A stretch of DNA of 64,000 nucleotides from contig JBBRLR010000006.1 in NCBI GenBank assembly GCA_038231255.1, positions 1-64,000 of the forward strand, written 5' to 3'. Numbering within the stretch: the first letter of the stretch is position 1; each line of letters begins with the position of its first letter. Below, in pieces: positions 7,035-16,654 of this stretch. The notes below the pieces were generated by a model that saw only the letters and a program-made list of their open reading frames with translations, had not been told where the DNA came from and searched no databases. This DNA comes from JALYUS01 sp038231255. Lineage in GTDB: Bacteria > Chloroflexota > Chloroflexia > Thermomicrobiales > JALYUS01. A program made the position numbers and the translations under genes.

Positions 7035-8774
7035 TCAATGCCAGCCGAATTGGCGGATCAGGAAGCCGCTGCCGACATGGAGGACAATCGGGGAGCCATG
7101 CGGGCAAACGGTCGGGCTGGCTGTTTCGCCGAGACGGTGGAGGAGATCGTGCATCGCGCCCGGCGCGAGCGGGCGACCGCGCCGGAGGGCGGATCGGCAG
7201 GCGAGCGCGGTGCACAGGCGGTCGCGCCAAGCGTCCGTACCGTCGTCGGCATAGTCGTCCGCCTCGGCGAGCGCGTCGAGCAGGAGCGGGCCGAGGCTTT
7301 CCGCGCCGGACAGTTCGGCGGGCACGGATCGGAGCAGAAACGTGTTGCGCCCCCACGCCTCGCACGCAACACCGACCGCCGCGAGATCGGGCATCCGCTC
7401 GGTCAGGCGGCGCGCGTCGGCGGGCGAGAGGGCGAGGACGAGCGGTTCGACGCCGTCTTCCGTGCCCGTCTCGTGCCGGGTTCGCGCGCGCAGGTGCTCG
7501 TAAATAATCCGCTCGTGCGCCCGGTGTTGATCCACGAGATACAGCCCGTCCGCCCCCTCCGCGAGGATCAAACGATCTTCCAATTGCCCGACAATGCGCA
7601 GCGCGGGAAGATTACTCTCCGGCACCGTTGCTTCATTCGGCATGGATGGCGACAGGTCGCGCATCCCATCCAGCGACAACACATCCCGCAGTTCTCCCCC
7701 TTCCCGATCCGGGAAGGGGGTAGGGGGGGTAGGCAAAAACGACCAGTCCGCGTCGTCCGGCGGCAGCGCGGGCAATCGGCCGAGCGTCGCGCGGCACGCT
7801 TCGGCCAACGCCTCGCCGAGCGCGGCGGTGTGCAACAAGCGCACTTCCGTTTTGGCGGGGTGGATGTTGACATCCACCGCATCGGGCGGCACGGTGAGGT
7901 GCAGGACGGCGAGCGGATGTCGGCCGCGCGGCAGGAGTGGCCGGTATGCCGTCTCGAAGGCCGCCGCGAGCGGCGGGCACTTCACGCAGCGCCCGTTGAC
8001 GATCAGCGTCACCGCCGCGCGGCTTGGGCGCGACACGGCCCGGTCGCCGAGCACCCCGGCAATCGTCCCTTCCCGCACGGTGGCGGCGAGGGGTAAAAGG
8101 TGTGCGGCGATGGCGGGGCCGTACAAAGTAGAGGCCGCGTCCGCAAGCGTGCCATTCCCCGGCGTGCGGAAGGCGGTGTGGCCATCGAAAGCGAGCGTGA
8201 AAGCGACGGCGGGATGAGCGAGGGCGAAGCGGCGCACCGTCTGGCCGATCTGCTGCGCCTCGACGCGCGGTGTGCGGAGAAAGCGGCGGCGGGCGGGGAA
8301 GGCGGCGAACAGATCGCGCACCGTCACCGTCGTGCCCCGGCTGCGTGCCCGCTTGCTTCGCTCGATCACCTCGCCGTGCCGCAGACGCAGGAGCGTCCCG
8401 GCGGGTGCGCCGTCCGTCGCGGTATGGAGCAGCACATCGGCGACCGCCGCAATCGAGGGCAACGCCTCGCCGCGGAAGCCGAGCGTCCGCACGCGCAGCA
8501 GGTCATCAAGGGCGCGCAATTTGCTCGTCGCGTGACTCTGGAAGGCGAGCGCCACCTCATCCGTCGCGATGCCCCAGCCGTCGTCCGTGACGCGGATACT
8601 TTCCAACCCGCCGCCGCGGACGTCCACGATGATCTGCCGCGCCCCGGCATCGAGCGCGTTCTCGACCAATTCCTTGACGACAGCGGCGGGCGTCTCGATC
8701 ACCTCGCCCGCCGCGATTCGCTCTGCCACAGCGGGCGGCAAAACGGCAATCGCAGTGCGGGTGATCATCTCCAT
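7035..8774 (-). CDS. mutL: DNA mismatch repair protein MutL
   Basis: A 579-residue MutL. The GHKL ATPase signatures are all present: AAGEVIETPAAVVKELVENA, DDGWGI, ATSKL and TLGFRGEALPSI. The C-terminal endonuclease domain keeps VDQHRAHERIIYE (consensus DQHA-x2-E-x4-E, here with R for the fourth A) and CPHGSP (consensus CPHGRP), so nicking activity is likely. In the linker, the translation PTPPTPFPDREGGEL comes from a perfect CCCCCTTCCC palindrome at 7696-7720, apparently an inserted repeat tolerated in a flexible region. It starts one base after the mutS stop, with GGGAG six bases upstream of the ATG, so it is coupled to mutS. Confidence 0.95.
   Translation of the reverse strand: MEMITRTAIAVLPPAVAERIAAGEVIETPAAVVKELVENALDAGARQIIVDVRGGGLESIRVTDDGWGIATDEVALAFQSHATSKLRALDDLLRVRTLGFRGEALPSIAAVADVLLHTATDGAPAGTLLRLRHGEVIERSKRARSRGTTVTVRDLFAAFPARRRFLRTPRVEAQQIGQTVRRFALAHPAVAFTLAFDGHTAFRTPGNGTLADAASTLYGPAIAAHLLPLAATVREGTIAGVLGDRAVSRPSRAAVTLIVNGRCVKCPPLAAAFETAYRPLLPRGRHPLAVLHLTVPPDAVDVNIHPAKTEVRLLHTAALGEALAEACRATLGRLPALPPDDADWSFLPTPPTPFPDREGGELRDVLSLDGMRDLSPSMPNEATVPESNLPALRIVGQLEDRLILAEGADGLYLVDQHRAHERIIYEHLRARTRHETGTEDGVEPLVLALSPADARRLTERMPDLAAVGVACEAWGRNTFLLRSVPAELSGAESLGPLLLDALAEADDYADDGTDAWRDRLCTALACRSALRRGRPLAPGAMHDLLHRLGETASPTVCPHGSPIVLHVGSGFLIRQFGWH
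7696..7720. repeat. Palindrome inside mutL linker
   Basis: CCCCCTTCCC (7696-7705) and GGGAAGGGGG (7711-7720) form a perfect 10-bp hairpin with loop GATCC inside the mutL coding sequence. The same palindrome with one loop change lies at 22957-22981 in non-coding DNA, which argues for dispersal of a repeat rather than conserved protein sequence. Confidence 0.6.
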
Positions 8775-8775
8775 G

Positions 8776-11445
8776 CTATGCTCCCGGCGTCGGCGCGGGC
8801 GCGCCGAGGATGAGACGCGCCCGCCGCTGCACCCGGTCCAGTATCGCGATTGCCTCCAGCGGCGTCATCCGCGCCAGATCGAGCGCCGTCAGGTCGTCCA
8901 GCAAGGCGTAGGACTGGGGACTCCGGGCTCCCTCTGGCCGGGATGGGGACGGTGTGGGTGCGTCAGCGTCGTGCCCGTTCCCGTCTATTACATCCTCCTT
9001 CATGTCTCTCTTGGCGTCCTTGGCGTCCTGGCGGTTCAACAATAATTCCCGCGCCCGTTCGACGACGTGCGGCGGGAGGCCGGCGAGGCGGGCGACGTGG
9101 ATGCCGTAGCTCTTGCCCATCGCGCCTGGGGTGATGCGATGGAGGAAGGTGACGTCGCCATCCTCCTCCAAGACGGCGGCGGAGGCGACCTGCACGCCGG
9201 GGAGGGAGGCGGAGCCGTCGGCGAGGTCGTGGTAATGCGTGGCGAAAAGCGTCCGCGCCCGCACGCGGCCGACGAGGTCTTCGACGACGGCGCGGGCGAT
9301 GGCGACGCCGTCGTCCGTCCCGGTGCCGCGCCCGACTTCATCGAGGACGATCAGCGAGCGCGGCGTTGCGTGGCGCAGAATCGCGGCGGTCTCCATCATC
9401 TCGACCAGAAAGGTGCTCGCGCCTGCGGCGAGATCGTCCTGCGCGCCGATGCGGGTGAAAATGCGATCCACGAGGCCGATACGCGCCGACTCCGCCGGGA
9501 CAAACGAGCCGACTTGCGCCATTAGGACGATCAGCGCGACCTGCCGCAGATAGGTGCTCTTGCCCGCCATATTCGGCCCGGTAAGCAGCATGAGTTGATG
9601 CCCCTCGGTATCGAGCGTCGTGTCGTTCGGGATAAAGGTGTCGCCGCTGGTCGCCAGCGATGCCTCGACGACCGGATGCCGCCCCGCGACGATCCGCAGC
9701 GCCGTGTCGTCCGCGAGCGTCGGGCGGACGTAGCGGTGCTGCACCGCGCGATCCGCCAGGGCACAGAAAACATCCACATGTGCGACCGCCCGCGCCGTGC
9801 CGAGTAGCACGGGGGCCGCCGCGCCGATGTCGCGCAGCACGCCGCGATATAACTCCTCTTCGCGCGCCGTGATGCGCTCCTCGGCGTGGAGAATCGTCGC
9901 CTCCCACTCCTTGAGCGCGGGGGTGACGAACCGCTCGGCGTGCGTGAGCGTTTGCGTGCGGCGGTAATCGTCGGGGACGTGCGGCAGGTTGGGGCGGGAA
10001 ACCTCAATGCCGTAGCCGAAGACCGAGTTGTACTTGATCTTCAGCGAGCGGATGCCGGTGCGCTCGCGCTCCGCCGCCTCCATCGCCGCGATCGTTTCGC
10101 GGGCATGCGTCGCGGTGTGGACAAGCCCGTCGAAGTCGGCGTCGTAGCCAGGGCGGATGCGGCGGCACGCTTCCTTGCCCTCCGGCGCGAGGATGGCGCG
10201 TGTGATGAGTTCCGCGACTGGCGTGCAGGGATCGAGGCGGGTGGCGAGCGCGTCGAGGGCAGATGCGTCCACTTCGTGCAGCATCGTCGCGAGCGTCGGG
10301 ACAGCGTGGAGGGCGTCGCGCAGGGCGAGCAATTCGCGCGGCGTCGCGGCCTCCTGCCGGGCGCGGGCGGTCAGCCGTTCCATATCCCCGATGGTCGCGA
10401 GTAGCGTGAGGGTCTGCATACGGAGCGTCGTGCGGGTAACGAACGCCTCAATCGTGTCTAGTCGCTCCTCGATGGCGGCGCGGTCGGTGAGCGGCTGGGC
10501 GAGCATCCGGCGCAACAAGCGCCCGCCCATCGCTGTCTTCGTGCCGTCCAGTGTGCCGAGCAGGGAGTGGGCCGCCGTCTGCGTCCTGCCCGTCCAGTGC
10601 AACTCCAGATTGCGGCGCGTCGCGGCGTCGAGGTGCATCGTGCCGGTCGCGGCGTAGGTGCGCAGCCCGGTGAGGAGGGGGAGGAGCATCGCGTTCGTTT
10701 CGCCGAGGTAGGCGAGGATCGCCCCGGCGGCGCGGATGGCGAGCGGGGAATGCGCGCAGCCGAACGCCTCCAGTGAAACGACGCCGAAGTGGCCACGCAG
10801 GGTGTCCGACGCCGTTTCAAGGCCGAAGTAGCGCGCATCGTAAGGCGTCGTGTGGCCGGGCGTTTGCGGTCGGTCGTGCGGGAAGGCGTCGGGGTCCTCG
10901 GGCGATTCGGGCTTCGGGACGAGGCATTCGCGCGGGCCGATGCGCAGCAAATCGTTCTCGACCGCGACACGGCACAGGGCGGGATCGCTCTCCACGAACT
11001 CGGTGACGGCGAACTCGCCCGTCGTTACGTCCACATAGGCGAGGCCGTAGCCCGCCGGGCCGGGGCAAAGAGCGGCGAGGTAGGAGTTTTCTTTGGCGGG
11101 CAGCAGGGCCGGTTCCGAGACCGTCCCCGGCGTGACGACGCGCACGACGGCCCGATCCACGAGGCCGCGACCTGGCTCGGAGGTCTGCTCGCAGATCGCG
11201 ACGCGGAACCCTTGCCGCAGTAGCCGCGCGAGATACGAATGGGCGGCGTGGTATGGCACCCCCGCCATCGGCACGCGCCCGTCCTTGCCGAACGGGCGAC
11301 CGGTCAGGGTGATGTGCAAGGCCTGCGCGGCGACCTTCGCGTCCTCGTCGAACATCTCGTAGAAGTCGCCCATGCGGAACCAGAGGATCGCGTCGGGGTG
11401 CTGCGCCTTGATGTCGAGATACTGCCGTCGCGCCGGTGTGACCAT
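8776..11445 (-). CDS. mutS: DNA mismatch repair protein MutS
   Basis: An 889-residue MutS1. The mismatch-reading motif F-x-E is FYE at residues 28-30, followed by the connector, clamp and ABC ATPase. The Walker A is GPNMAGKSTYLRQ, the signature region is TFLVEMMETAAILRHAT and the Walker B is LIVLDEVGRGTGTDDG. The start ATG was chosen because it gives the canonical MutS N-terminus after GGGGGACGGGGTC; a longer frame is open upstream but crosses the promoter. Near the C-terminus, after the ATPase, the peptide NRQDAKDAKRD is encoded by an arm of the genome-wide palindrome family, apparently inserted in frame. Confidence 0.96.
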   Translation of the reverse strand: MVTPARRQYLDIKAQHPDAILWFRMGDFYEMFDEDAKVAAQALHITLTGRPFGKDGRVPMAGVPYHAAHSYLARLLRQGFRVAICEQTSEPGRGLVDRAVVRVVTPGTVSEPALLPAKENSYLAALCPGPAGYGLAYVDVTTGEFAVTEFVESDPALCRVAVENDLLRIGPRECLVPKPESPEDPDAFPHDRPQTPGHTTPYDARYFGLETASDTLRGHFGVVSLEAFGCAHSPLAIRAAGAILAYLGETNAMLLPLLTGLRTYAATGTMHLDAATRRNLELHWTGRTQTAAHSLLGTLDGTKTAMGGRLLRRMLAQPLTDRAAIEERLDTIEAFVTRTTLRMQTLTLLATIGDMERLTARARQEAATPRELLALRDALHAVPTLATMLHEVDASALDALATRLDPCTPVAELITRAILAPEGKEACRRIRPGYDADFDGLVHTATHARETIAAMEAAERERTGIRSLKIKYNSVFGYGIEVSRPNLPHVPDDYRRTQTLTHAERFVTPALKEWEATILHAEERITAREEELYRGVLRDIGAAAPVLLGTARAVAHVDVFCALADRAVQHRYVRPTLADDTALRIVAGRHPVVEASLATSGDTFIPNDTTLDTEGHQLMLLTGPNMAGKSTYLRQVALIVLMAQVGSFVPAESARIGLVDRIFTRIGAQDDLAAGASTFLVEMMETAAILRHATPRSLIVLDEVGRGTGTDDGVAIARAVVEDLVGRVRARTLFATHYHDLADGSASLPGVQVASAAVLEEDGDVTFLHRITPGAMGKSYGIHVARLAGLPPHVVERARELLLNRQDAKDAKRDMKEDVIDGNGHDADAPTPSPSRPEGARSPQSYALLDDLTALDLARMTPLEAIAILDRVQRRARLILGAPAPTPGA
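9006..9037. repeat. Palindrome-family arm inside mutS
   Basis: The plus-strand unit TTGGCGTCCTTGGCGTCCTG followed by GCGGTT matches the right arm of the intergenic palindrome at 20769-20795 almost base for base. It lies in the mutS coding region, where it encodes NRQDAKDAK in the linker before the C-terminal tail. Confidence 0.7.
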
Positions 11446-11482
11446 GACCCCGTCCCCCGTCTGCCCCGCTGTGATGAGGGGA

Positions 11483-11511
11483 AGTATACCATCACCCGCA
11501 AGGCTCTTGAA
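11483..11511 (-). promoter_or_regulatory. Probable mutS-mutL promoter
   Basis: On the minus strand TTCAAG (11511-11506) and TATACT (11488-11483) are separated by 17 bases, and the -10 is preceded by TGG, giving an extended -10. The predicted transcript starts about 30 bases before the chosen mutS ATG. Confidence 0.6.
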
Positions 11512-11815
11512 CGCTGTGGACCGGCCAGCCGAGTATCGAAGACACGATGCTTGTCGAGTGCGGTATTCCCGTGTCGGCGCTGGTCGGCGCGACCGCGTGC
11601 GCATTCGAGATCGGACAGTAATTAACGCGTGGATCGCGGCGAATCATCAACTCGCTTCGTCAATCCGCCTTCGTATCCGTGATTTGGAAGAATCTCCTCA
11701 TAAAGTATGAGAGGATAGTGCCCTAAGAATCAGGGAACCCGCGCGCATTCCCTATCGTTTCGTTCCTTGAAGGCATTTTCGATGACGATTGACTCGCTGG
11801 AAAAGGGAACCCTCG
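11512..11815. other. Divergent intergenic region
   Basis: These 304 bases between the mutS promoter and the glycosidase-like gene hold no supported gene. A short hairpin, CCTCATA-AAG-TATGAGAGG, lies near 11696-11714, and AAAAGGGAACC just before 11816 is the ribosome site of the next gene. Confidence 0.45.
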
Positions 11816-12865
11816 ATGGACGCAGCGCGCATTTCACCGCTCAACCGGCGTTTGTCGCGGCGCCTCCTCCTCGGGGGTGTAGCCGCGAGCGCCGCTGATG
11901 CGCTCTTCGGCCACGCGGGCGCTGCATCTCCCCGTCAGGAAGCGACACCGGGAATCGAAGGAGTACGGACCGTGTTGCATGCACACGGATTCCATGCGGC
12001 GCCGGATCGCGGTGGCGGGCGGAAGGTGGACCTGCAACTCGATGACATGAAGAACCTGGGCGGGACCAGCGTCACGGTCATCCTCCCGAACGAGGAATAC
12101 CTGGGAAAGGCCGTGGATGCGCGGCTCCGTGTCATCGCCCGGCTCCATTTCAACAACTTCGGCGACATCGCCTATGCGCTGGATAAGCAACTGGCGATTC
12201 ATGAAGGAATCCAGACGCCGATTTTCCAAGTGGGCAACGAGATTGACCAGGAGCCATTCGGGGGGGCAGCAATTTCGCCCGAACGGTTCAACCGCGAGGT
12301 CTTCCTGCCCGTTGTGGCAGCGACGCGGGATCGCGGAGGAAAGATTCTGATCCCGCCGATGGCGCCCGGATCGCCGACCGAGGACGCGTATCTGGACCGC
12401 TTGCTCAAGGACATCAAGGCGACTATCCCGCCCGACGTTATCCGCGAATCGCTCGGATTGGGTGTCCACAACTACTTCTATCCGGGGCAGGATCCGCTCG
12501 AACGCGTGCGGAGGATCTACCGGCAAACGACGAATATCCTCGGGCGACTCCCGATCTACATCACCGAAGCGGGGTTGAATCAGGACGGGATGCGTTCCTA
12601 TTCCGATGCGGTCATCCGGGACGAGACGCTGCGGTACCTGCAGATGCCGCTGGGCGACCTGCCGATCGAGGTGAACAACTGGTGGCTGATCGGCAATCGG
12701 GTCTTCCGTGGCACGCCGTTGCCGGAGCACGTCGCGATTTTCGAGGACTTCGAGCGGTATGCCTGGCGAAAAGACGCCGACAAAATCACGCCCGTTTATG
12801 ATGCGGTATCACAGCTCGCGCAGCGCATCAAAAAGGAAAGATCGGCGACCGTTGAGATGTTTTAG
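11816..12865 (+). CDS. Tat-exported glycoside hydrolase-like TIM-barrel protein
   Basis: A 349-residue protein with a twin-arginine leader (RRLSRRLLLGGVAAS at residues 11-25), so it is probably exported folded. The mature part resembles the GH39/GH5 superfamily. PIFQVGNEIDQEP carries the Asn-Glu pair typical of the acid/base end of strand 4, and LPIYITEAGLNQDG carries a Glu at the place of the strand-7 nucleophile; LGVHNYFYPG lies between them. I see no carbohydrate-binding module. The start ATG follows AAAAGGGAACC. A plant or microbial polysaccharide is a plausible substrate, but none can be named. It stands alone, divergent from mutS. Confidence 0.65.
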   Translation: MDAARISPLNRRLSRRLLLGGVAASAADALFGHAGAASPRQEATPGIEGVRTVLHAHGFHAAPDRGGGRKVDLQLDDMKNLGGTSVTVILPNEEYLGKAVDARLRVIARLHFNNFGDIAYALDKQLAIHEGIQTPIFQVGNEIDQEPFGGAAISPERFNREVFLPVVAATRDRGGKILIPPMAPGSPTEDAYLDRLLKDIKATIPPDVIRESLGLGVHNYFYPGQDPLERVRRIYRQTTNILGRLPIYITEAGLNQDGMRSYSDAVIRDETLRYLQMPLGDLPIEVNNWWLIGNRVFRGTPLPEHVAIFEDFERYAWRKDADKITPVYDAVSQLAQRIKKERSATVEMF

Positions 12866-13008
12866 GGGCCGGGGATGAGGTTGATCCCAGCGCGCATATG
12901 CTCCGAACACCCTGGACTTACCATCCCACGGCGCATCATGTGCGTGCTACACTGCCGTCGTGCAAAAGGGTGGGAGAGCCTTTGCCACAAGCAGGAAAGG
13001 AGCGCACC

Positions 13009-13884
13009 GTGCCGCGAGTCAATCGCTGCGTCGAACTCTTCGAGCAAGATCAGCCGGTCTACTACGCGCCGCCGAGCGAGCGGAGCCACGCGGGCGGCGT
13101 CGAGGACGCGCGGACGTGGGCGGACTACATCGTCTACGATGTCGAGCATCATCCGTTCGACATGAACGCGCTGCGCGCCTATATGGCCGGGCTGATCGCC
13201 GGTGGCCCGACGCGCAGCGGTCACCGCACCCCCGGTGTGATCGTCACGCTGCCCTTCGATGGCACCAGCCCGGACGCCGTACGCGCCAACTCGTGGGTCA
13301 TCAAGCAGGTGCTCGCCTGTGGCGTTCACGGTCTGCTGCTCGTCCACGCCGAGTCGCCTGAGGCGGTGAAGGCATTCGTTGAGTGCTCGCGCTATCCGTT
13401 CAACACCATCGGCGTCGGACAGGGGTTAGATGACGGGCGGCGCGGCGGAGGCGGACAGGCCGATGCCGCCGCAGTCTGGGGGATTCCGATGCGCGACTAT
13501 CTCGACCGCGCCGACCCGTGGCCCCTCAATCCGCGCGGCGAACTGTTGCTCGGCCTGAAGATCGAAAACAAGCGTGCGCTGTCAAATTGTGAACTCAGTC
13601 TGCGGGTGCCCGGCATCTCCTTCGCCGAGTGGGGGCCGGGCGATATGGGCATGTCCCTCGGCTTCCCCGACAACCATGACGAGCCATACCCGCCCGCGAT
13701 GGAGGATGCCCGCAACCGTGTCCTCGCCGCCTGCAAGGCGAACGATGTCCGCTTCCTCAGTTCGGTCTATTCGCACAACGTGGCGATGCGGATTGACGAG
13801 GGTGTGCGCGTTTGCGCCGGTCGGAATGGCGAGGAGGCCGCGAAAATCGGTCGCGAACACACCAAGCGCACGATGCCGGTGTGA
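13009..13884 (+). CDS. HpcH/HpaI-family aldolase (class II, metal-dependent)
   Basis: A 291-residue member of the HpcH/HpaI aldolase-citrate lyase family, which cleaves or forms 2-oxo-acid aldols in the cytoplasm. YIVYDVEHHPFDMNALR matches the family's strand-helix with the catalytic-region Glu-His. LLGLKIENKRAL occupies the metal-binding Glu position, and FAEWGPGDMGMSLGFPD matches the usual GPxDLSxSLG block. The start is a GTG six bases after AAAGGAG; an upstream ATG gives a non-conserved, badly spaced extension. The natural substrate is unknown; 4-hydroxy-2-oxo-acids are usual for relatives. Confidence 0.8.
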   Translation: MPRVNRCVELFEQDQPVYYAPPSERSHAGGVEDARTWADYIVYDVEHHPFDMNALRAYMAGLIAGGPTRSGHRTPGVIVTLPFDGTSPDAVRANSWVIKQVLACGVHGLLLVHAESPEAVKAFVECSRYPFNTIGVGQGLDDGRRGGGGQADAAAVWGIPMRDYLDRADPWPLNPRGELLLGLKIENKRALSNCELSLRVPGISFAEWGPGDMGMSLGFPDNHDEPYPPAMEDARNRVLAACKANDVRFLSSVYSHNVAMRIDEGVRVCAGRNGEEAAKIGREHTKRTMPV

Positions 13885-13987
13885 GTGAACCTTTGCAACC
13901 ACGCGCCTCTGCGCCGTGATTCGTGCCAATCCGGGCAATTGAGGCACTATACTGTGCGCGAATGGAACGACAATAGGTAAGGGGAAG

Positions 13988-15736
13988 ATGATGCGCGACG
14001 GGCAAGGAATATCACCACAGGTGGAAAAGAGTCATCGGTTATCGCGGCGTCGCTTTCTCGCGGCGTTGGCGGCGAGTGCGGGCGCGGTGGCGCTCGCCGC
14101 ATGCGGCGGGAGCACGACAGCGACGGACACGCCAAAGCCTGCCGTGCCCGCGACTGCCGCTGCCGCAAATGCGACTGCGCCCGCGAGTGCCGCCGCGAAT
14201 CCGACCGCCGCCGCTGCGTCGGCACCCGCCACGACCGGCGGCGCAACCGCTCCGGCGTCATCGTCGGCGGTCGCGGTGGCGCCGCCGGGTAAGGGGAAGG
14301 TCCTGCGGCTGTCGCGCAATGCGGAGCCGGGCTTTCCGTTCATCGGCTGGTCGTCGGAGGACAACGCCAGCGAGTTCACGATGATCAACATCTACGACGG
14401 CCTCGTGCGCCCGACCAAGGACGGGCAGGGGGTCGAACCGGCCCTCGCCACCAAGTGGGAGACGAGCGCGGATGGCAAGACGTGGACGTTCACGCTGCGG
14501 GACGCGAAGTTCTCGGACGGCAAGTCGCTCGTCGCGGCGGATGTCAAGGCGTCGCTCGACATGTGCCGGATGGGGCCGAAGACGCAGTGGAAGGACACCT
14601 ACAAGGCGATCGCCGATGTGCAGGCCGTGGACGACAAGACGGTGAAGATCGTGCTGTCACAGCCGCACCCGCCCTTACTGGCGGAACTGGCGATGTGGAC
14701 GGCGCAAACCATGCCCGCCGATATGGCGCTGGGGATTGATCAGCCGGGCTACGACACCTACAAGACGCGCGGCACGGGCGCGTACTTCTGCGAGGGCTGG
14801 AAAAAGGGCGACGTGATGGTCCTGAAGAAGAACCCGTTCTACTGGAAGCCCAACAACGGCCCTGACGAGGTGCGCATCGAGTACATCCCGGACGACAACA
14901 CGCGCATCCTGAAGATGCAGGGCGGCGAGACCGACGTGATCGACTTTGTGCCCCTCAGCCAGATTCAGAGCCTCAATCAGGGGAACACCAAGGCGCAGGC
15001 GTTCACGATCCAGACCTACTTCACCCTGCCGATGAACCTGACGATCAAGCCGCTCGATGACAAGAATGTCCGCCAGGCGCTCAACTATGCGCTCGACAAG
15101 GAGGCGATCCTCAAGGCCGTCTTCTTCGGTCAGGCGAAGTTCCAGAATTCGCCGATCCCGCCCGGCACGTACTGGGACAAGAGCCTCAAGGGCTATCCGT
15201 TCGACCTCGACAAGGCGAAGCAACTGATGGCGGCATCGTCCGTCCCGAAGGGCTTCACCTTCGAGCAGACCATCGCCGCCGGCAACAATGTCGCCCAAGC
15301 AGTCGCGACGATCGCCAAGGATCAATGGGCGAAGATCGGGGTCACCGTCAATATCTCGCAGATCGAGGCGAGTTCTCTGAGCGCCAAGCGCAAGGAGGGA
15401 TCGTTGATGGCCTGGACGGGCGGCTGGACGAATGACATGAGCGATCCGACCGAGATCGCCAATCGTATCCTGCGCGGCGGCACAAGCACGCTCGGCGCAT
15501 ACACGCGCTATAACAACCCGGCCCTCAACACACTGATTGACAGCGCCGATCTGGAACAGGACCCGAAGAAGCGCGAGATGCTCTACAGCCAGGTGCAGCA
15601 AACCTATCTCGATGACGCCCCGCAGGTCTTCATCGCCTATCCGCCCGCCACCGCCGCCTGGCAGAGTTATGTCTCCGGCTTCAGCCTCGATACCCTGTCC
15701 TTCTACCGCTTCGAGGATGTGCGGGTGAATAAGTGA
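13988..15736 (+). CDS. Tat lipoprotein, peptide/nickel-type ABC transporter binding protein
   Basis: A 582-residue family-5 solute-binding protein (DppA/OppA type). It has a twin-arginine motif (SRRRFLAAL, residues 19-27) followed by a lipobox ending at C39 (VALAACGGS), so it should be a lipid-anchored outer-face receptor. An Ala/Thr-rich linker of about 50 residues precedes the binding domain, which starts near KGKVLRLSRNAEPGFPF. Characteristic blocks are SDGKSLVAADVKASLDM, KPLDDKNVRQALNYALDKEA and LYSQVQQTYLDDAPQVFI. No permease or ATPase genes follow, so the transporter partners must be elsewhere. The ligand is unknown (oligopeptide, nickel chelate or glycan are all precedented). Confidence 0.9.
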   Translation: MMRDGQGISPQVEKSHRLSRRRFLAALAASAGAVALAACGGSTTATDTPKPAVPATAAAANATAPASAAANPTAAAASAPATTGGATAPASSSAVAVAPPGKGKVLRLSRNAEPGFPFIGWSSEDNASEFTMINIYDGLVRPTKDGQGVEPALATKWETSADGKTWTFTLRDAKFSDGKSLVAADVKASLDMCRMGPKTQWKDTYKAIADVQAVDDKTVKIVLSQPHPPLLAELAMWTAQTMPADMALGIDQPGYDTYKTRGTGAYFCEGWKKGDVMVLKKNPFYWKPNNGPDEVRIEYIPDDNTRILKMQGGETDVIDFVPLSQIQSLNQGNTKAQAFTIQTYFTLPMNLTIKPLDDKNVRQALNYALDKEAILKAVFFGQAKFQNSPIPPGTYWDKSLKGYPFDLDKAKQLMAASSVPKGFTFEQTIAAGNNVAQAVATIAKDQWAKIGVTVNISQIEASSLSAKRKEGSLMAWTGGWTNDMSDPTEIANRILRGGTSTLGAYTRYNNPALNTLIDSADLEQDPKKREMLYSQVQQTYLDDAPQVFIAYPPATAAWQSYVSGFSLDTLSFYRFEDVRVNK

Positions 15737-15840
15737 TCTGAAACGCTCCGGCGCGATGGCGTGGCACTGGTGTAGGGGCGGTTCGCGAACCGCCCCTATG
15801 AGACAACGTTATAGCCAGACAACAATGGAGGAAGGGCGGC

Positions 15841-16608
15841 ATGGAGAGTGAAGACCGACGACCGGCGCTCGGCGTCCTCGGGTCGCTGCGGCCATCCGGG
15901 CTGGGCGAGGATGTGGACGCGGTGGTCCGGGAGTTTGCTGAGCGAGCGGCACACGCAGTAGAAGTGGCCGGTGGCGTGCCGACGCTGATTGACGTCGGCG
16001 CCGAAACGCGGCCCGACCCCGAGGAGTTGCCCCGCCGATTCGCGGGCCTGCTCATCATGGGCGGGTCGGATGTGGATCCCTCCTTGTATGGCGAAGCGCC
16101 GCATCTCGCGACGTACGGCGTGGACGCCGACGCGGATCGCTACGAGATCGCGGCGGTGCGCGCCGCGCTCGATCGCGGCACGCCAATCATTGGTATTTGC
16201 CGGGGCTTGCAGGTCATGAATGTCGCTTGCGGCGGCACGCTTATACAGGACCTGGGCGAGCAAACGCTGCATCACGGCCCGCCGGATTCATTCATGGTGA
16301 CACAGCAGGTGCGTCTGGCCCCCGATTCTCGGCTTGGCCGCATCCTCGGTCGGCCCGAGGTGGCGGTGCGGACCGGCAACCATCAGGCCACGCGGGACGT
16401 GGCGGACGGCTTCACGGTCGTTGCCCGCGCTGCGGACGGCGTGGTCGAGGCAATTGAGCATGCGACGGCCTGGGCAATCGGCATGCAGTGGCACCCGGAA
16501 GACCCGGCTGCCGACGCGCGAGATCTCGCCGCCATCGCCGAAGCCCTCGTCCAGCAGGCGCGAACGTCAGCACGCGGCCACGCTGGCAGCGTGGCATCGC
16601 ATCGCTGA
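15841..16608 (+). CDS. Gamma-glutamyl-GABA hydrolase-like class I amidotransferase (peptidase C26)
   Basis: A 255-residue PuuD-type glutamine amidotransferase-like hydrolase. The catalytic triad is visible as Cys in IIGICRGLQVMN and His-x-Glu in IGMQWHPEDP; GLLIMGGSDVDPSLYGE is the usual oxyanion-side loop. The family hydrolyses gamma-glutamyl amides such as gamma-glutamyl-GABA or folate/polyamine conjugates. The start ATG follows GGAGGAAGGGCGGC. It stands next to the lactonase-like gene with a 46-base gap and may share its transcript. Confidence 0.88.
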   Translation: MESEDRRPALGVLGSLRPSGLGEDVDAVVREFAERAAHAVEVAGGVPTLIDVGAETRPDPEELPRRFAGLLIMGGSDVDPSLYGEAPHLATYGVDADADRYEIAAVRAALDRGTPIIGICRGLQVMNVACGGTLIQDLGEQTLHHGPPDSFMVTQQVRLAPDSRLGRILGRPEVAVRTGNHQATRDVADGFTVVARAADGVVEAIEHATAWAIGMQWHPEDPAADARDLAAIAEALVQQARTSARGHAGSVASHR

Positions 16609-16654
16609 GGAGGGTTAAACCCATGAGTATCCTCCCGGATCGTCGGAGCGCGGC

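Noticed and set aside
6429..8096. A 555-codon plus-strand frame opposite mutL and the synthetase
   Set aside because: Composition is Arg/Gly-rich, it spans two real genes and their gap, and no family resemblance is seen.
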